Shown: positions 8,848-33,880, counted from the first letter of the stretch. The stretch is DNA of 64,000 nt from Notamacropus eugenii (GCF_028372415.1 NC_092876.1:58614385-58678384), one strand, 5' to 3'. Made by a program: numbers and translations. Notes: generated by a model from the sequence alone, not told the origin.

Positions 8848-11800
8848 ATTTTACAAAGGAAGGACTGGGTAGTCCCAATGTTGGCCCAGTACTGGCCGTA
8901 ACAGTGGTGGGAGGGGGAAGAGAGGTGGGACAATTCCTGGAAAGCTGTGGGGCTCAGGGAAAGGGGGCCTGCAACAATTTGGAGCTGAACTTCATCAGGC
9001 TAAGATCCAGAAACGATCCGCTAGGAGCTCCCAGAAGGAAGCCAGCCCCAGCCCCTCCCCAGCTCACCCCACACCCACCCAGAGGGTCTCCTGCCTGTCA
9101 AGTGAGGGGCATCCATAGTCCTTCCGGCCTCCAACCAGAAGGGGGATTATCTACCGGCAAAGATGGCCTGGTCAGAAGGCAGCTTCATTGGCTCCTCTTA
9201 ACCCAATTATTCACCACCCCACAGGACCCACAGAAAGAAACCACCCGGGCTTAGAAAAGCCGAAATAATACAACCAGACACCAGTCACCATGGCAACTGC
9301 AATAGCTGCCCTCAGATACTTATCGGATTGGTCTTAACTCTAAAGATATGTCACCTTCCCATCACCTGGAATATAATGCCCAGAAAGGAGGTCATTTGTG
9401 CCTCTGGGACACAGCATGCCATGCAAAGGGGTGGTGGCCTTCCTGAAGGGAATCTGCCGCCAACACTCTGCCTGGCTCTTCCTCTTGCCCTACAGTTCTG
9501 GGAAAAAGAGAAAAGGAGGCTCAGGGAGATTGGCTCTGAAGGATCATCAAAACCCAGGCAGATCCCACTGACCTTGGGGATATGCAAAGAGATAGAAACC
9601 TTAACCGGGAGAGAGGGAACGCATAAGAGGCTAGACATCGGCCAGCCAGGGGAAAGGAAAGTTCTTCCTAGCAGCTGAGGTTGAAGCCCACAGGGCTTGG
9701 CTACCCTTTGGTTAAAATGAAAATAGAACTGATGGTTCCATCTAGGATGTGTGTTTGAACCCTGTTGCCTAAAAACAAGGAGAGAAAGTGAGTGGGGCAG
9801 GCAGGAGGGCAAGCTTGCCCCTGGCCCACCCCAAGCCACTGTTCCCTGCAGGTTCATGACCAGGGACTGCTTTGGCTAGTCAGAGCTGCTGGGGGGATGA
9901 GACATGGCACCTCTTGGCCAACTGAAAGGTGGGGAATTCCATCTGTTTGACGTCACCCCAACAAGGAAAAGATGACAAAGGCCGCTGAGGTCTGATAAAT
10001 TAGAAATGGTCACATATACACTATCTCTTTCCATACATATATATATAATATGTAATATGTATATTATATACAGAATGGCTTTAAGATAAACAATAACAAA
10101 AAAATAACTGGAAAGAAAAAAGTCCCCTTTGGGGAATGAGGTGGCTTCCAAAGGGGTCCCTCTGGTCCCCTGGAGTAGGAATATGGGGCAAGATGCGCTC
10201 CTTGGAAGACAAGGAAGAGTAGCTCACAAAGGAGCTGTGTCTGGCCTCCTAACTTGGAATAAGGAGCAGGGATAACTGGTCCACCCCTTCACCATCCCTC
10301 ACCACCCTGAAGAAAGCTAGGCTAGGCTCAGGGTGGTTATTGCTCCTTGACCCTCCAGGGGGAGCCCATGAGTCAAAATAAAAGTTCACTCCCAAATGGT
10401 AGTGGTCACTTTTTTTTTAAGTCTACTTTGGGGGCTGGCAAGGGGCTGAGATGCCAGTGCATCCCACCAACCCAGACCAAATTATCAGGGAGATACCATC
10501 TCACTTGCTCACATCAACTCCCCATGTCAGTTGTCCATCAGTCAGTCAGTCAGTCAAGTCAGTCAATATCATAGTGCAGAGAATACATCTTACAAATAGT
10601 GGTGGGCTAAAACATGCAAGAAATGTTCCCCATCTGGATTCCGTAGAACCACACCAAGGTCCCAACATCCTTCCCTGGCCTTCACTTGGATGGTCTCCTA
10701 TCAGTGGCTATAGCCAGCCCAAGGATGAGAAAGCAAGATGGCGCCATTATCTTTGTCATGGTGTGAGGGGAAGAGACCCCAGCATCGAAGAACCAGACAA
10801 TGCTATTCCACTCCTAGGGTGACGCTGGAGATCGAGGAGGTGTATCCGCCTAACACCACTGACTCCTACCTTCTCACAGAGAAAGTGTTGCTCCTAGACT
10901 CTGTGGGACAAAGAGCAATTCTATGGATTCCCACTCACAATCCTATTTGGGGGAGGCTCAGCCTCAGTAAACTAAGAACCCGCCATCAACCACAGCCCCT
11001 AGAAGGGACTTTCAGTATTAGCTTAGTTCACCACCTGCCTGCTCCTATTTTACAGGGGGCAAACTGAAGTGGGGAGAAGGGAAGGGACTTGTCTAAGGTC
11101 ACACCACTAAATCAGCATCCCTAGAAGCAAGGTCACAGCTAAGCCTCTGAGGCAGATGCAGAGATTGCCCACAGCCTCTCTCCCCAGCCCAGAGAAAAGC
11201 CTAAGGTAGGGGCAGGGACAGGGAGATATTTATACATCTCATATAGAAATAAGGCGAGCTCTTTTTTTTTTGCATAGTAGTTTGAACACAGTGTCAATCC
11301 TTCCCTTCCCCCCTCCCCCCAAGCCTTGTCTTTTTGTTACTTGGGCTAAGAAAAAAATAAAGAGGTGGAGGCATTTTCCCCACTCTTCCTTCTCCCCCAA
11401 AACATTGGCAGCACAGGTCCTTTCTTCCACAGAAAATATCTGGGAGATTCCCTCCACCCCTTCCTCTGCAGGGGATTTGGAGCCAAAGGCCCCCAGCCCT
11501 CCCCCTGGAGTGGTCAGAGGCCAGTGGGGCAGGGCAGAGCAGGGCAGAGCAGGCAAGGAGTACCGACAATCAGTGCAGCAAGTGGGAGGGTACCAAACGC
11601 CATCCATGCCACCCGGGGGCCTCTGCCCCCATCTGGTAATAGTATATAAAAAAACCAGCTTGGAAGAGTTCTTTAAGCGGCTCAGCTTAAGGGGAAAGGC
11701 ACAATTAACACCGTATCTCCGGACAGAGTTCGCATTTGTAGTGTAGAATAGAAATTGACAGCACCAATCCTTGGGTGGGGGGCGGTGGGTGAGTGGATGG

Positions 11801-12003
11801 AGGAGGAGGAGGAGGAGGGTGGCATGTGGTGGGCAGGTGGGCAGGCGTGGGAAGCAGCAGTCCGATGGGGATGGGAGAGGGAGAGTGGCAGAAGTCCTCC
11901 AGGGTGTGGTCAGTGCTGGCTCCCTTGTCCCCCCAGATCTCCTGGGATGGGGGAGGAGGTCCTGCTCTCCCCCCAGCTCTCCAGGCACCCTCCCTGAGGT
12001 TCA

Positions 12004-24042
<12,039 letters not shown>

Positions 24043-26309
24043 CTGAAAGAGACAGGAAATGTCACCAAGTTATTATTATCATTATTAGGAGATAAGGGTG
24101 GGGGCAAGCTGAAGGCTGAGGGCAGATGTGATTCCCCATCCTGACCCTAAGGGAACAAAGACAATACAGAAAAGGCCAACTCCAAGCCCACTTAGCCATG
24201 CAGTGGGGCAGTGGCAAGAATGCTGGACGATGGTTCGAATCCTGTCTCTATCCCTTATTCATTGTATGACGTGGGGCAGAGGTTGCTGCCTCTCTGGACC
24301 TCAGTTTTCCAGCTATAAAACGGGGAGAATCACCCATGCAGCCTCTACCTCACAGTGCAGAGCTGGAGGATAGTACTTGGTAAAATAGTGGAGGAATATA
24401 TATTTCATGTGGGCAATGTGTGTCCATACATCCACGGCCCACACATCCATGGGCACTGTCTCCCCCATCACAAGGAAAGCCCCTGGACAGCAGGACCCTC
24501 TGGATCTCCAGCACTTAACACAGGGCCCGGCAGGCACTTAATAAACATTTGTTGATTGATCAGCTGAATGTAGGTGATGATTATAACTAACAGATCACCA
24601 AAGTGGTTTGGGGGTTAGGTCTCAGGAGCGCTCTTCAGGAAATGATGCCACAGCAGAGTTCAATGGAAACAGGCCTGGATTTGGGGACAGACTTGGATTC
24701 AGATCCTGCCTGTGTAACCTCAGGCAGGTCACTGGGCCCCTTTGGGTCTCAATCCCCCTCAAGAGCTAAATGAAGAGGTTCAACTAAATGGGCTCTTCCA
24801 GGTCCCAGCCCAGGGTCTCTCCACTTTGTGAGAAATCCCAGTTCTCCACTGATAAAATTTAATCAGTGCTTGTTGACTGACTGATGGATGGATGCCTGGT
24901 TTCTTTGATTTGATCGCCATAACTCACAAGTACTCTCCATGAGACAAGCCTGTGAGGTATATGGTACTGCTGCCCCAATTTCACAGACAGGCGGTGAGGT
25001 GACTAGTCTGAATTCATGTAGGTTTAGAATGTTGGGGTTGAAACTAGAACCCAGGTCTTCTGACTCTCAAACCAGTGCTCTTATCCACTGTAGCACAACT
25101 GGAGTAGAAGGCATTCGTTCACTTAATAAACACCTCTAGTTTGTCAGGTACTGTGCTAGGTGCTTGGGGATCCAAACAAAAAAGCAGGCTTCTGTCCTCA
25201 AGGATGATACCGGCTCTTCTCCTGACCCTCTCCCCTCCAACCTTGAGGATCTGAGTCATTGCAACAAGCATTGATTAATCGCTTACTATTTGCCACACAC
25301 TGTACTGGGTACTGGGACAAAAGGGAAATCATCCCTGCCCTGTAGGAGCTGGTGACACTTGGTGATGCCCATTTTACAGGCGAGGAAACTGGGACTAAGT
25401 AATGTGTCCACAATCCTCCTCAGCTCCTAAGTGCAGAAAGCTGCATTCTAGGCCAAGCCTTCCTGCCTCTAAGTCTACTCCAATATACCTGCTGCCTCAG
25501 GGAAGGTGGGCTTCAGGGAGGGCTAGTCTCCTGGGGCTCACAGACTAAATGACCACAAGGGAGGAAGGAGGTAATGATGCCTAGAGGATGTAGTGCTTAG
25601 ATTCAAGAATACTATGAAGGGCCTGGTATCCTAGGGGGGTATTGGGAGAGCAGTGAGCACTGGGAGAGCATTGAGACTGACAGAAATCTGAATTCAGAAT
25701 GTGACTTCAGAAGATCTGGGTCTGAGTCTGGGCTAGGTCACTTGCCAACTGTGACTTAGGGAAGCTGCTGCCTTTCTCAGAGGCTCAGCCCCTTTACAGA
25801 TAGAAAGGGGATTAGCACACGGGCACTCCTAAGAATGCCAGGGCACTGTTTCCTGAACCAGGGTCTCATACAGAAGCTGGAGCTGCTATTACAGACTTCA
25901 GGGGGTACAATTACACTGGCAGAGTCCAGCCCCTGAGGGAATAGGAGGCCTGGCAAGAGGAGGAAAGCCTTCATTCGCCCCTCTCCCGCCAGTTCTCTGC
26001 AGCCTGGGATGGTGGAGTTCTGAGTGATCTCGGAGCTGCCCTCCCAGACTGGGATGGGTACTCCCCAGCTGACCTTTAAGCAGCTTGATTGTGGGATTTG
26101 GTTTGGCTTTTTGCTAATATACCAGCATCCTGCTGGCTGTGCCTGGCGAGCAAAACAGAGTAGGCAGCCAGTCTACATCTCCCTCCACTACACTCTCTCT
26201 TTCTCTTTTAAAGTCATCACTGGGGAGATTAAAAATAGGGCAAAGGGAAGAAATGGGCAAGCCTGGCGAGATTCAGTCACATCATCGACTTTTTGGAAAC
26301 AAGTGTTTG
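24043..26309 (-). other. IFFO2 intron 1, segment A: SINE/L2-rich
   Basis: Plus MIRs lie at about 24195-24400, 24650-24830 and 25690-25800. Minus MIRs lie at about 24920-25110 and 25350-25490. L2 3' ends lie at about 24490-24565, 24855-24900 and 25115-25190. 25800-26300 is unclassified. No exon was seen. Confidence 0.65.
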
Positions 26310-26361
26310 CACACACACACACACACACACCCCACACAAACCACACACACATCACACTCTT

Positions 26362-26437
<76 letters not shown>
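26310..26437. repeat. (CA)n microsatellite
   Basis: CA repeats at 26310-26331, an interrupted part, then an essentially pure run at about 26364-26437. Open frames of His-Thr repeats across it are artefacts. Alternating purine-pyrimidine sequence can adopt Z-DNA. Confidence 0.95.
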
Positions 26438-26438
<1 letters not shown>

Positions 26439-26604
26439 ACATGGAGGAAAATTCTTCCTTTCCTCCCACTCTGGAGGGAGCCAGGGCAAGGAAGGCAGGC
26501 CAGTGCATCTCTGTCTATGTGTCTATCAGGACTCTAGCTAGGAGGGAGCTGTCTGGGACAGGAGTAAAGGGACCTGGAATAGAGGCTGGCAGCCCACACT
26601 GTTC

Positions 26605-27080
26605 CCAAGGAACCTTAGGACACAGAGTGTCAGAGCTAGGGGTGAGGACCTCAAAACACAGGAAGGGAGAAATGGGAAGATCCTTAAAACGTGGGATGTT
26701 GGAGCTGAAAGGGACTTGAATGTGAAAGATGAAAAGAACCTTAGAACACAGAATGTCAGAGCTGAATTGAAGCAATGATTTGGATGGGGAGAGAGAAAGA
26801 GAAAGCCCCCTAATAAGAAGGAACAGCCCAGGGCTTAAGAAGCAAGGAGAAGTAGAGGGATCTGGAGACAAATCTAAATTTAGAGCTGAAAGAGACCTTG
26901 GAGATAACCTAATCCAGCCCTGTCCCTGCATAGAAGGAAAGAAAACCATGAACTAGGGCCAAGAGAGGGGAGATGATTTACCCAAGGTCACACAGCTAGT
27001 TAAGGCAGTGGCAGGCTTAGGACTAGAAGATAGGGTATCTGTCTCTAAATCCTGGGGTCTATCCATTGTACCCCGCTGCT
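26605..27080 (-). mobile_element. Minus SINE with tail array (26605-26780) and body (26880-27080)
   Basis: Four to five diverged units (ccttaggacacagagtgtca, ccttagaacacagaatgtca) lie left of a MIR body with gggccaagagaggggagatg, tttacccaaggtcacacagc and aggtcacacagctagt. The spacer 26780-26880 is diverged. Confidence 0.6.
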
Positions 27081-27979
27081 GAGAGCAGACCTTGGGAAGG
27101 TGCACCAAAACAGGCAGTAACTTACCCTCAAGGAGTGAGAGTGGAAGGGACCACAGAGGGCATCTCATTTAATTTCTTACCCAGTTAGGGGTCAAGATAT
27201 AAAAGTGGGGGGCAGTTGTCTCAGCTAGGGAGCTGAATCATCCCTTCTTCTGGTCCTGTCCCACTACTCTTGGGAAACAGCCTGACGAGGTCTAGTTTCT
27301 AAAGCCAGTGAGGGAGAGGCCCCCAAGACCTCAGCCAATCTGGCCTCCATGGGACTGCTGGTGACCCCTACACGTCACTCCCTCCAGGAGCAGCAGCTCA
27401 GCAGCTGGCCTGCCTCAGCTTTCTCCTTTCCCTCTGCTGAAGGGGGACGCTCTGGCACATGATGCCTGAAGGGGTCACAGAGACTCTGTGGTTCTATGAC
27501 TCTTCACCAATGAAAGCCCCTACACAGGACAATTTTCAGGCTGGAAGAAGGGAAGCGTAACTCTGTGAGTAAAACCCTCTACAAATGTCAAAGTATGCTC
27601 CCTTCTCATCAGATTTCTATAAACACTTTGTGAGGGGGGCAGGACCAGTATCAGAACCCCATTTAACAGATGAGGAAACAGAGAGTCTCAGAGAGAATCC
27701 AATAACTAGGGAACAGCAGACTGGAGAAGTAGGACCTTAGAACAGAGAGATACCTGGGGCAGGGTTGATCAGAGTTGATTGAACTGCGCAGGGCACAAAC
27801 AGTATTCCAGCACAGAAACCACTGCGCAGAGCACCGAGCTGGCAAGAATCATTCATTGTACTAGGAAGCTATCAGATGATGAGCTCCCCCCACCCAGTGA
27901 TTACAGACTAAACCAGGTAAGCTCATCCCACACCAGCTCCACATTCTCAGTGCCCCAGATCTTCCTAACACCCCTCACT

Positions 27980-28290
27980 GGACCATCAGAGTTGGAAGAG
28001 ACCTTGAACAGAAACTATCTGAGCTGGAAAGGACCCAAGAACATAGGATGTCAGAGTTGGGAGGACTCTTAGAACCCAGGATGTCAGAGCTGGGAGAGCC
28101 CTTAGAACAGATAATGTTGGAGCTGAGAGGATTCTTAGAATAGACAATGTCAGAGCTGGAGGAGAACCTAGGAAGAAGAAATGGGGAAACTGAGGCTCAG
28201 AGAGGGGAATCACATAGTGAGTTAGTGGCAAGACAAAAGCTAGGACCCAGGTGTACTGTCTCCCCACACTATGCTTTCCCACTATGCCAC
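27980..28290 (-). mobile_element. Minus SINE with tail array
   Basis: Five to six units (gagttgggaggactcttaga, acccaggatgtcagagctgg) are followed rightward by the SINE core (gaaatggggaaactgaggct, cagagaggggaatcacatag) and head (aaagctaggacccaggtgta). Confidence 0.8.
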
Positions 28291-29139
28291 ACTTTACTGG
28301 TGCTTGCCAAACCCTGGGACTGATGATATTTCAGAGTGATAGTCCCAGGTATTTTAATCTCTAAATCCAGGCTGGCTGCTTAGCCTGGTTTCCAGCGCAA
28401 GAAGGTTTAAGAAAGAACTCTCATCTAATCCTCTCTCCTTCTTGATGTCAAATCAGCTTTATAGGATAAACTTACTGTCTTTGGGGGACTCTTCCTCTCT
28501 CTCCAGAGCAGTCAAGGGCAATTCCTACTTCTTTATTTCAGGCATTGGTAGCAAAGGAACTCTGGGCTTTTTAATGAGCCTGGCATTATAAGACTGGTCA
28601 GGTGTGCTCCTTTGGCCCTCTTCAGTCTCCCAGAACACCCCAGCTAAGACACACTTCCTCACATGTGCCTACTTATTGGTCATAGCTCCCTCCACAGCAT
28701 GGGCTCCTGATGGTCCATCTACCAATGGGTGGCAAGCAGGGTAGTGGAAAGTAGCTTTGGACTGAAAGCCAGGAGACCTAGGTTCGAGTCCCACTCTGCC
28801 ACCAAATGTGAGATGCTGAGCAAACTGCTTTACTTCTCTGAGCCTCCAATGCCCCTGCTGTAAAGTGAAGGGGTTGGGTAGCGTTTTTCCACTATCACTT
28901 TTGGGGCATCCTACTACAATCCAAACTTCTACTGATTCTGAATGTCTTGGAAGCTACGGACTTTACAAGCTGATGTTTCCTTCTCCTCTGGGTTGCTGTC
29001 TTCTTTCTGGCTCCTCAGGAGTTTCTCTCTCCAAAGCCATCAATAATAGTCTTAACAAGACCCTACTGTCGTTCTTCTTGGGGATTATGACCCTCTAAGG
29101 TTTCTCCCATTTCGAGCATTTTACATTGTAAGCTCCCTT

Positions 29140-29560
29140 CCAACTCAAATATTCTAGGTTCTGAGCTCCCTCCCAGAGTTGGGATATTCTATGTTCTAAA
29201 GACCCTCCCAGACGTCATCTCCTAGCTCTGGCATTTTGTGCTCTAAGATCTTTCCCTATGCTATGTTCAGACAGGAAGCATGGTATAATAAACAGAGTGC
29301 TAGAAACAGGGACACCTGAGTTCAAATCCTACCTCAGATACTCATTTACTGTACGACCTTGGACAAGTCACCCATTCTCTCTGGCTCTCAGTTTCTTCAT
29401 CTGTAAAATTAAGATGTTGGATTTTGTGACCACTAAGGTCACTTTCCAAATCAATCTATCATCCTATGATCCTATTCTAAGGATCCCTCCCAGCTCTGAC
29501 ATTCTGGGTTCTAAGGGACTTCCCATCTCTGATCTTCTGTGTTCTAAGCCCCCTCCCTCC
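29140..29560 (+). mobile_element. Plus SINE with tail units on both sides
   Basis: 29140-29260 carries degenerate units (ctgagctccctcccagagtt, gttctaaagaccctcccaga). A SINE body follows at 29270-29470 (gttcaaatcctacctcagat, cagtttcttcatctgtaaaa). It runs directly into new tail units (tctaaggatccctcccagct, gttctaagggacttcccatc). This copy shows the body-to-array junction clearly. Confidence 0.8.
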
Positions 29561-30479
29561 TCATTCAGTGATTTTATGATCAAGAATGGCAAAAAGAAAG
29601 ATTCCCAAAGACAAGCTGGAGGCAAGATTATTACGGTTCTGATGCTTCATTTAGAAGGCCAGTCTCTCTTGTCTAATAGTGCCATAGACACTCCTCTGTC
29701 TGGAATGATAGTTGATGGACTGACAGCTGAAGATAACACCGAAGTTATCCTATTAGAAAGTAAGGTTATAGAGTAAAGGACTAGTCCAGTAAAAAGATGA
29801 TAGAAAACTTAAGGACAAGGTAACCAAGGAATCCATGTACTTCTACCCTCCTATCTCATATTCATGTCCAGCCAAACAGCACCTTTCTCCCCAGATCATG
29901 AAAGAAATACATTAACTTGATCCTCTCCAACATACCCAGTGCAGATTCAAATTTAACATTTTCATTTCATAGGCAAGACAATAAGGCAGGAGAAGGGGGA
30001 CCAATTAATTAGCTTAAGTTGGTGTTATTTTCCTGTTATGTTTAGACCCTGAATCATAGAGATGGCTTTCAAGTCAGTGCATCCCAAAACTTTTGAGCAT
30101 ATCCCTATTGTTCTCACTTCTCTAAGAAATCCCCCTTCACTCCTCCCAGGCCCCTTAAGACTTTTGGTTTTCCTTCCCAAACTAAGCCTCCCCAAAGGGG
30201 CCAGTGCTCATCCCATTCCAGAGATAGAAGGAGTGTCAGGTCAAGTAGCAATCCAAATTTGGCTTGGTCTCCTCCACTGTGGCCAAGAGCTGCATTAGGC
30301 TAATGGCTGCTCAGGTTTGCAGTCCTGCCCAGTCATGTCAGCCACCAAGAGGGCCAGTGTGTTCTGACTCAATCCTTTAAGACTCTTCCAGGATACCAAA
30401 TATCCAAAGAGACATCTAGAACTTCTCTTAAACTCCCTCATTTTAGAGAAGCCAAGGATTTTCTAAAAGAGAATTTCAA

Positions 30480-30620
30480 GGTCATCTGGTCCATTCCCTA
30501 GATTTTATAGATGAGGAAATGAAGGCCCAGGGAAGTTGAGTAATTTCCCCATGGTCACACAGCTAGGCTTCAAATCTCGGTCCTTCTAGGCTCTTCCTAC
30601 TGTGCTGCTGACTCTCACCA
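30480..30620 (-). mobile_element. MIR-type SINE, minus
   Basis: tagatgaggaaatgaaggcc, tggtcacacagctaggcttc and a degraded head before actgtgctgctgactctcac. Confidence 0.75.
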
Positions 30621-30635
30621 TCCATGCCTTCTCAC

Positions 30636-31057
30636 CTGGGATGATTTATGCCCATGTCTTTCCATCAGTTCTTTAGAGGCTGCACCCCCAAAGTACCAGG
30701 GCCCCCTCTGCCTTTCTTACTCTTTCATGGATGTCCCATTTTCTTTTAAGGTCACCCCTTCAAAGTCAGTCCTCACTGACAACGTGGTGCTGCCCACTTT
30801 TCGCCCCTCACAGTCCTTTGGTCCTACTGTCGTGATTCCTTGGAAGCTGTTATGCTTCTGTGATTCATAGCCAGATGAGTAGGAGACCAGTAGGCACCCC
30901 GGAAGTCATGCTGCTCTTTCAGTGCTCTGAAAAGTCTTTCTGCCGCCAATTCGTTAACAGCAAGTCTCCTGGAGATGCTCCTGAGGATGCTGGGGAATAA
31001 ATGGGGCAGCAGGCTCCGCTGGGAATACAGGCTCTATGAACGGTGCCTTGGGGACAT
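30636..31057 (-). other. Repeat-free island with splice-like borders in intron 1
   Basis: A 422-bp block without recognisable repeats. On the minus strand it is bounded by an acceptor-like sequence (gagactctctctcttag) and a good donor (CCCAG|GTGAGAAG). All three sense frames contain stops, the longest clean ones being about 45 codons. It could therefore be only a non-coding exon, a regulatory element or a chance pairing. Confidence 0.25.
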
Positions 31058-33509
31058 CTAAGAGAGAGAGTCTCAGATAATAGCTCATACTTCCTTAAGG
31101 TTCTGCTCCACTCTGGAAGCCAGGGCTGAAGGAGCTCAGAGACTATTTTTTCAATGTTCTAAGATAGATCTAACATTATGTTCTTCCTAGTTCTAGAGGT
31201 CTACATTCTAAGTTCCCTTCTAACTAACATTCTATAAGTTTATGATTTCCAATACCATCACTATCCATTTCCACCAGTCTCAAATGCCCTTAGAAAAAAA
31301 AAAACAACCAACCAAGCCAGGCACTGGTTTGAAGTAAGCTTTTCCCAAGCAGGATCTCTGCTATGTTAACTCCTTTGGGGAGAAAGGTCAGAGGTCAGGA
31401 GAAGCCAGCAGTTTCTTCCTCCCTCCCTGCCCCCCATCTCCCACTCTCCTACAAAAAGGCTGAAAGCAAGAAGAGGGGAAAAAATGGAGAAATCTTTCCT
31501 CCAGGCTTCCCACAAATCCCCAAGCCTGGGGGAGGGGAAGTAAAGAGAGCAGGGAGCCGGCAGGAATGTGGAGGTCAATAATGCAGCAGGGAAATGACTC
31601 TGCAAAGCTGGCTGGGTCAAGGCTTGGCTGGGCTGCCTGGCTGCTGAGCTCCCGGGAGACCTTCCCCTGCCCAAGGGATTCTTCCAGGCCTGTTGCTCCT
31701 TTCCCAGGCACCCAGGGACAGACTCAGAAGCAGCAGATGTGGCTACCTTGCCTTCCAAACCCAGTCTGGGGCTGATAAGACATGGCCCTCCTCTGGGGAG
31801 AGCGCCCTTCCTATGACACTATCCCCCTACTCCCAACACAGTAACCCGCAAGCCTGCTCCCCCTCCCCCAAAGACAACCTTCTGGGCCTCCAAGAGACAT
31901 GGCTCTGGAGGGAAGAGGCTGACAAAGCACAGCCGGCCTAGGCACGGAAATCCATGAAGTCATCGCAGTTGACTCATGCATTTTTCACATCCTGCCCATA
32001 AAGAGCTAGAGCTCGAAGAATCCCAGGCCCCTAGATCAGTAGGAATAGGGATTCGAGGAGACTCTGCAACTGGGCCCAGCCCCCAAAGACTTTCAGCTGG
32101 AAGCTGGAGCTATCTCTGTAGCAGAAAGGAGACTGGATTTGGGGTGGGAACATTTGGATTTCAATCTGGTCTTTGCTATTGCCTGTGTGACCTTTGACAA
32201 GTCATTTTACTACCCCAGGCCTCAGTTTCCTCATTTGTAAAGTGGAAGGAGGGAACTAAATCAGGAGTTCTTAACCTGGGGTCCATGAATTTGTTCTATT
32301 AAATATTTCATTACTCTAATTCAATGTAATTGGTTTCCTTTGGAAGTCTGTATATTTACTTCATGCATTTGAAAACATTACTTTGAGGAGTCCATAGGTT
32401 TCACCAGATACACAAAAGGGTTAATAATCCTTCATCTGGATGAACTCCACAGTCCAATATTTTGCATCCTAAGGCCCCTGCAAGCTCTGACATCCTACAT
32501 TCTAACTTTCTTAAATAGACTGTATTCTTTGGGGACCCCATGTTCTCCCTTTACCTACGGCAAGATTCCAAAGAGCTGGAATTTCCTGTTTATAAGCACA
32601 AATTTTCTGCTTCCCTCCCCTCCAAACCCCCACCTCAGAGCTTCAAAGCTAGGCAAACAGGGTCTGCAAACTGATCTCTCACCAGGGTGCTACAGAGTAC
32701 AAAGGCAGCTCCTCCCCCTCAGGCTGGTCTAGGCCAGAGATACCTCGGAGCCTCCCTCTTCCATTACTCAAACTTCTCCCAGCTGGAGACTCCGAGTGAT
32801 TGGCAGATCTGGCCCGCTGCAGCCATGCCATGGAAGACCAACCAGACTCAGGGCCTGAAGGTCAGGGGCTCCATGACGTGACCTCGAGCTCTCTCTTCCT
32901 GTTTAGCCCGAGTCTGCATTGGGAAGGTTGAAGTTTCACCAGCTTCTCCAACATGCAACCACCTCCTTTCCTACACCTAACACGTTTTAACAACTGCCCA
33001 GTGGACAAAAATTATCTCTCCTCCAACCCAGCGGCGGAGTTTGTCCTGAGGTGGCTGAGACCCACTGGGTCCTGAGGTCAAATGCCTGAGGTCACTGGCA
33101 TTTGGATATTGCCTAGTCTGAAGAACATCCATCTCCCTAGGCTGCCTTGTAATAATTATTGTTAACATGTACATAGCATAGTCTGTTCCAAGGCTGGATG
33201 CAAATAGCTCCTTTGATACTTATAACAACCCTGGGAGGTAGGTGCTATTATTATCCTCATTTTATAGATAAGGAAACTGAGGCAGGCAGCAGTTAAGAGA
33301 CCCATCCAAGGTCACACAGCTAGTAAGTATCAGAGGCCACATCTGAACTCAGGTCTTCTTACATCCAAGCTAAGCACTCTGTGTGCTGTAGATCTACCAT
33401 TCCGCATTCTACTGTAGAACAGTGGACATTGTGATTGTTTGTCTAGCCTCCTGGGCTTTAGAGAATTCTTACAGACAGACATGTGGCTGGGGATAGAGCC
33501 ATAGGGACC
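31058..33509 (-). other. IFFO2 intron 1, segment C
   Basis: A degenerate tail array lies at about 31130-31250. SINE-free sequence follows at 31320-32090, with CpG-poor G/C-rich parts. A plus MIR is split by a hAT-like element (32100-32515). 32520-33150 is unclassified. A near full-length minus MIR lies at about 33160-33395 (ttttatagataaggaaactg, aaggtcacacagctagtaag, tctgaactcaggtcttctta). Confidence 0.6.
32262..32433. mobile_element. hAT-like non-autonomous DNA transposon inside a MIR
   Basis: Left end CAGGAGTTCTTAACCTGGGG; right end agggttaataatcctt, whose reverse complement resembles the left end. The interior has ggtccatgaatttg, tgtaattggtttcctttgga and gaggagtccataggtttcac. Flanking sequences are two halves of one plus-oriented MIR (before: cctcagtttcctcatttgta; after: ggcccctgcaagctctgaca). 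Confidence 0.6.
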
Positions 33510-33880
33510 AAAGAATTTCAGAACTAGGAGGGCCCTTAGAACCCAGACTGTCAGGACTGGGAGAACCCTTAGAACAGAGACTGTCAGAGCTGAGAAGGCC
33601 CTTAGAACCTAGACTGTGAAGGCTGGGACGGCCCTAAGAACACAGAATTTCAGATCTGGGAGAACCCTTAGAACAGAGACTGTCAGTGCTAGGAGGGCCC
33701 TTAGAACAAAGAATGTCAGGGCTGGGAGGGCCCTTCGAACCCATACTGTCAGGACTAGGAGGCACATAGGAGATCATCACTTTACAGATGAGAATAAATA
33801 CTGAAGCCAAATAGGAAGAATGATTTGCTGATGCTTTAGCTGGAAAGACAGAAATAGAACCCAGACCTCCCAAATCCAGT
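33510..33880 (-). mobile_element. Minus SINE with eight-unit tail array
   Basis: Eight units of 30-33 bp (gaactaggagggcccttaga, acccagactgtcaggactgg) at 33510-33765. They run straight into a minus SINE body (atcactttacagatgagaat, aatagaacccagacctccca). Confidence 0.85.

Larger units (their letters stand above)
6922..12003 (-). other. IFFO2: IFFO2 3' UTR (~5.1 kb, within terminal exon 9)
   Basis: The minus strand continues from the IFFO2 stop codon (12006-12004) without a recognisable gene break to an AATAAA at 6947-6942. The block is far poorer in SINEs than its surroundings, as expected of an exon under constraint; only MIR fragments near 8020-8190 and 11045-11140 were noticed. It carries two exact Pumilio motifs (TGTAAATA at 6992-6985 and 8847-8840), a (GA)24 run in transcript sense (8492-8539) and a CAGT-type repeat near 10540-10560. 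I saw no earlier AATAAA on the minus strand here, so one long 3' UTR is favoured. The exact cleavage position is estimated. Confidence 0.7.
26438..30479 (-). other. IFFO2 intron 1, segment B
   Basis: Tail-type arrays lie at about 26605-26780, 27980-28165 and 29140-29560. Minus SINE bodies lie at about 26880-27080, 27640-27710 and 28170-28290; plus MIRs at about 28735-28880 and 29270-29470. Stretches 27100-27630, 27760-27970, 28300-28730 and 29570-30470 hold nothing I can name. Confidence 0.6.

Noticed and set aside
11239..11988. 249-codon minus-strand frame in the IFFO2 3' UTR
   Set aside because: Lies downstream of the confirmed stop codon in the same exon, low-complexity Pro/Leu composition, no recognisable domain.
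26024..26719. 231-codon plus-strand frame with His-Thr repeats
   Set aside because: Read through the CA microsatellite and intronic repeat sequence.
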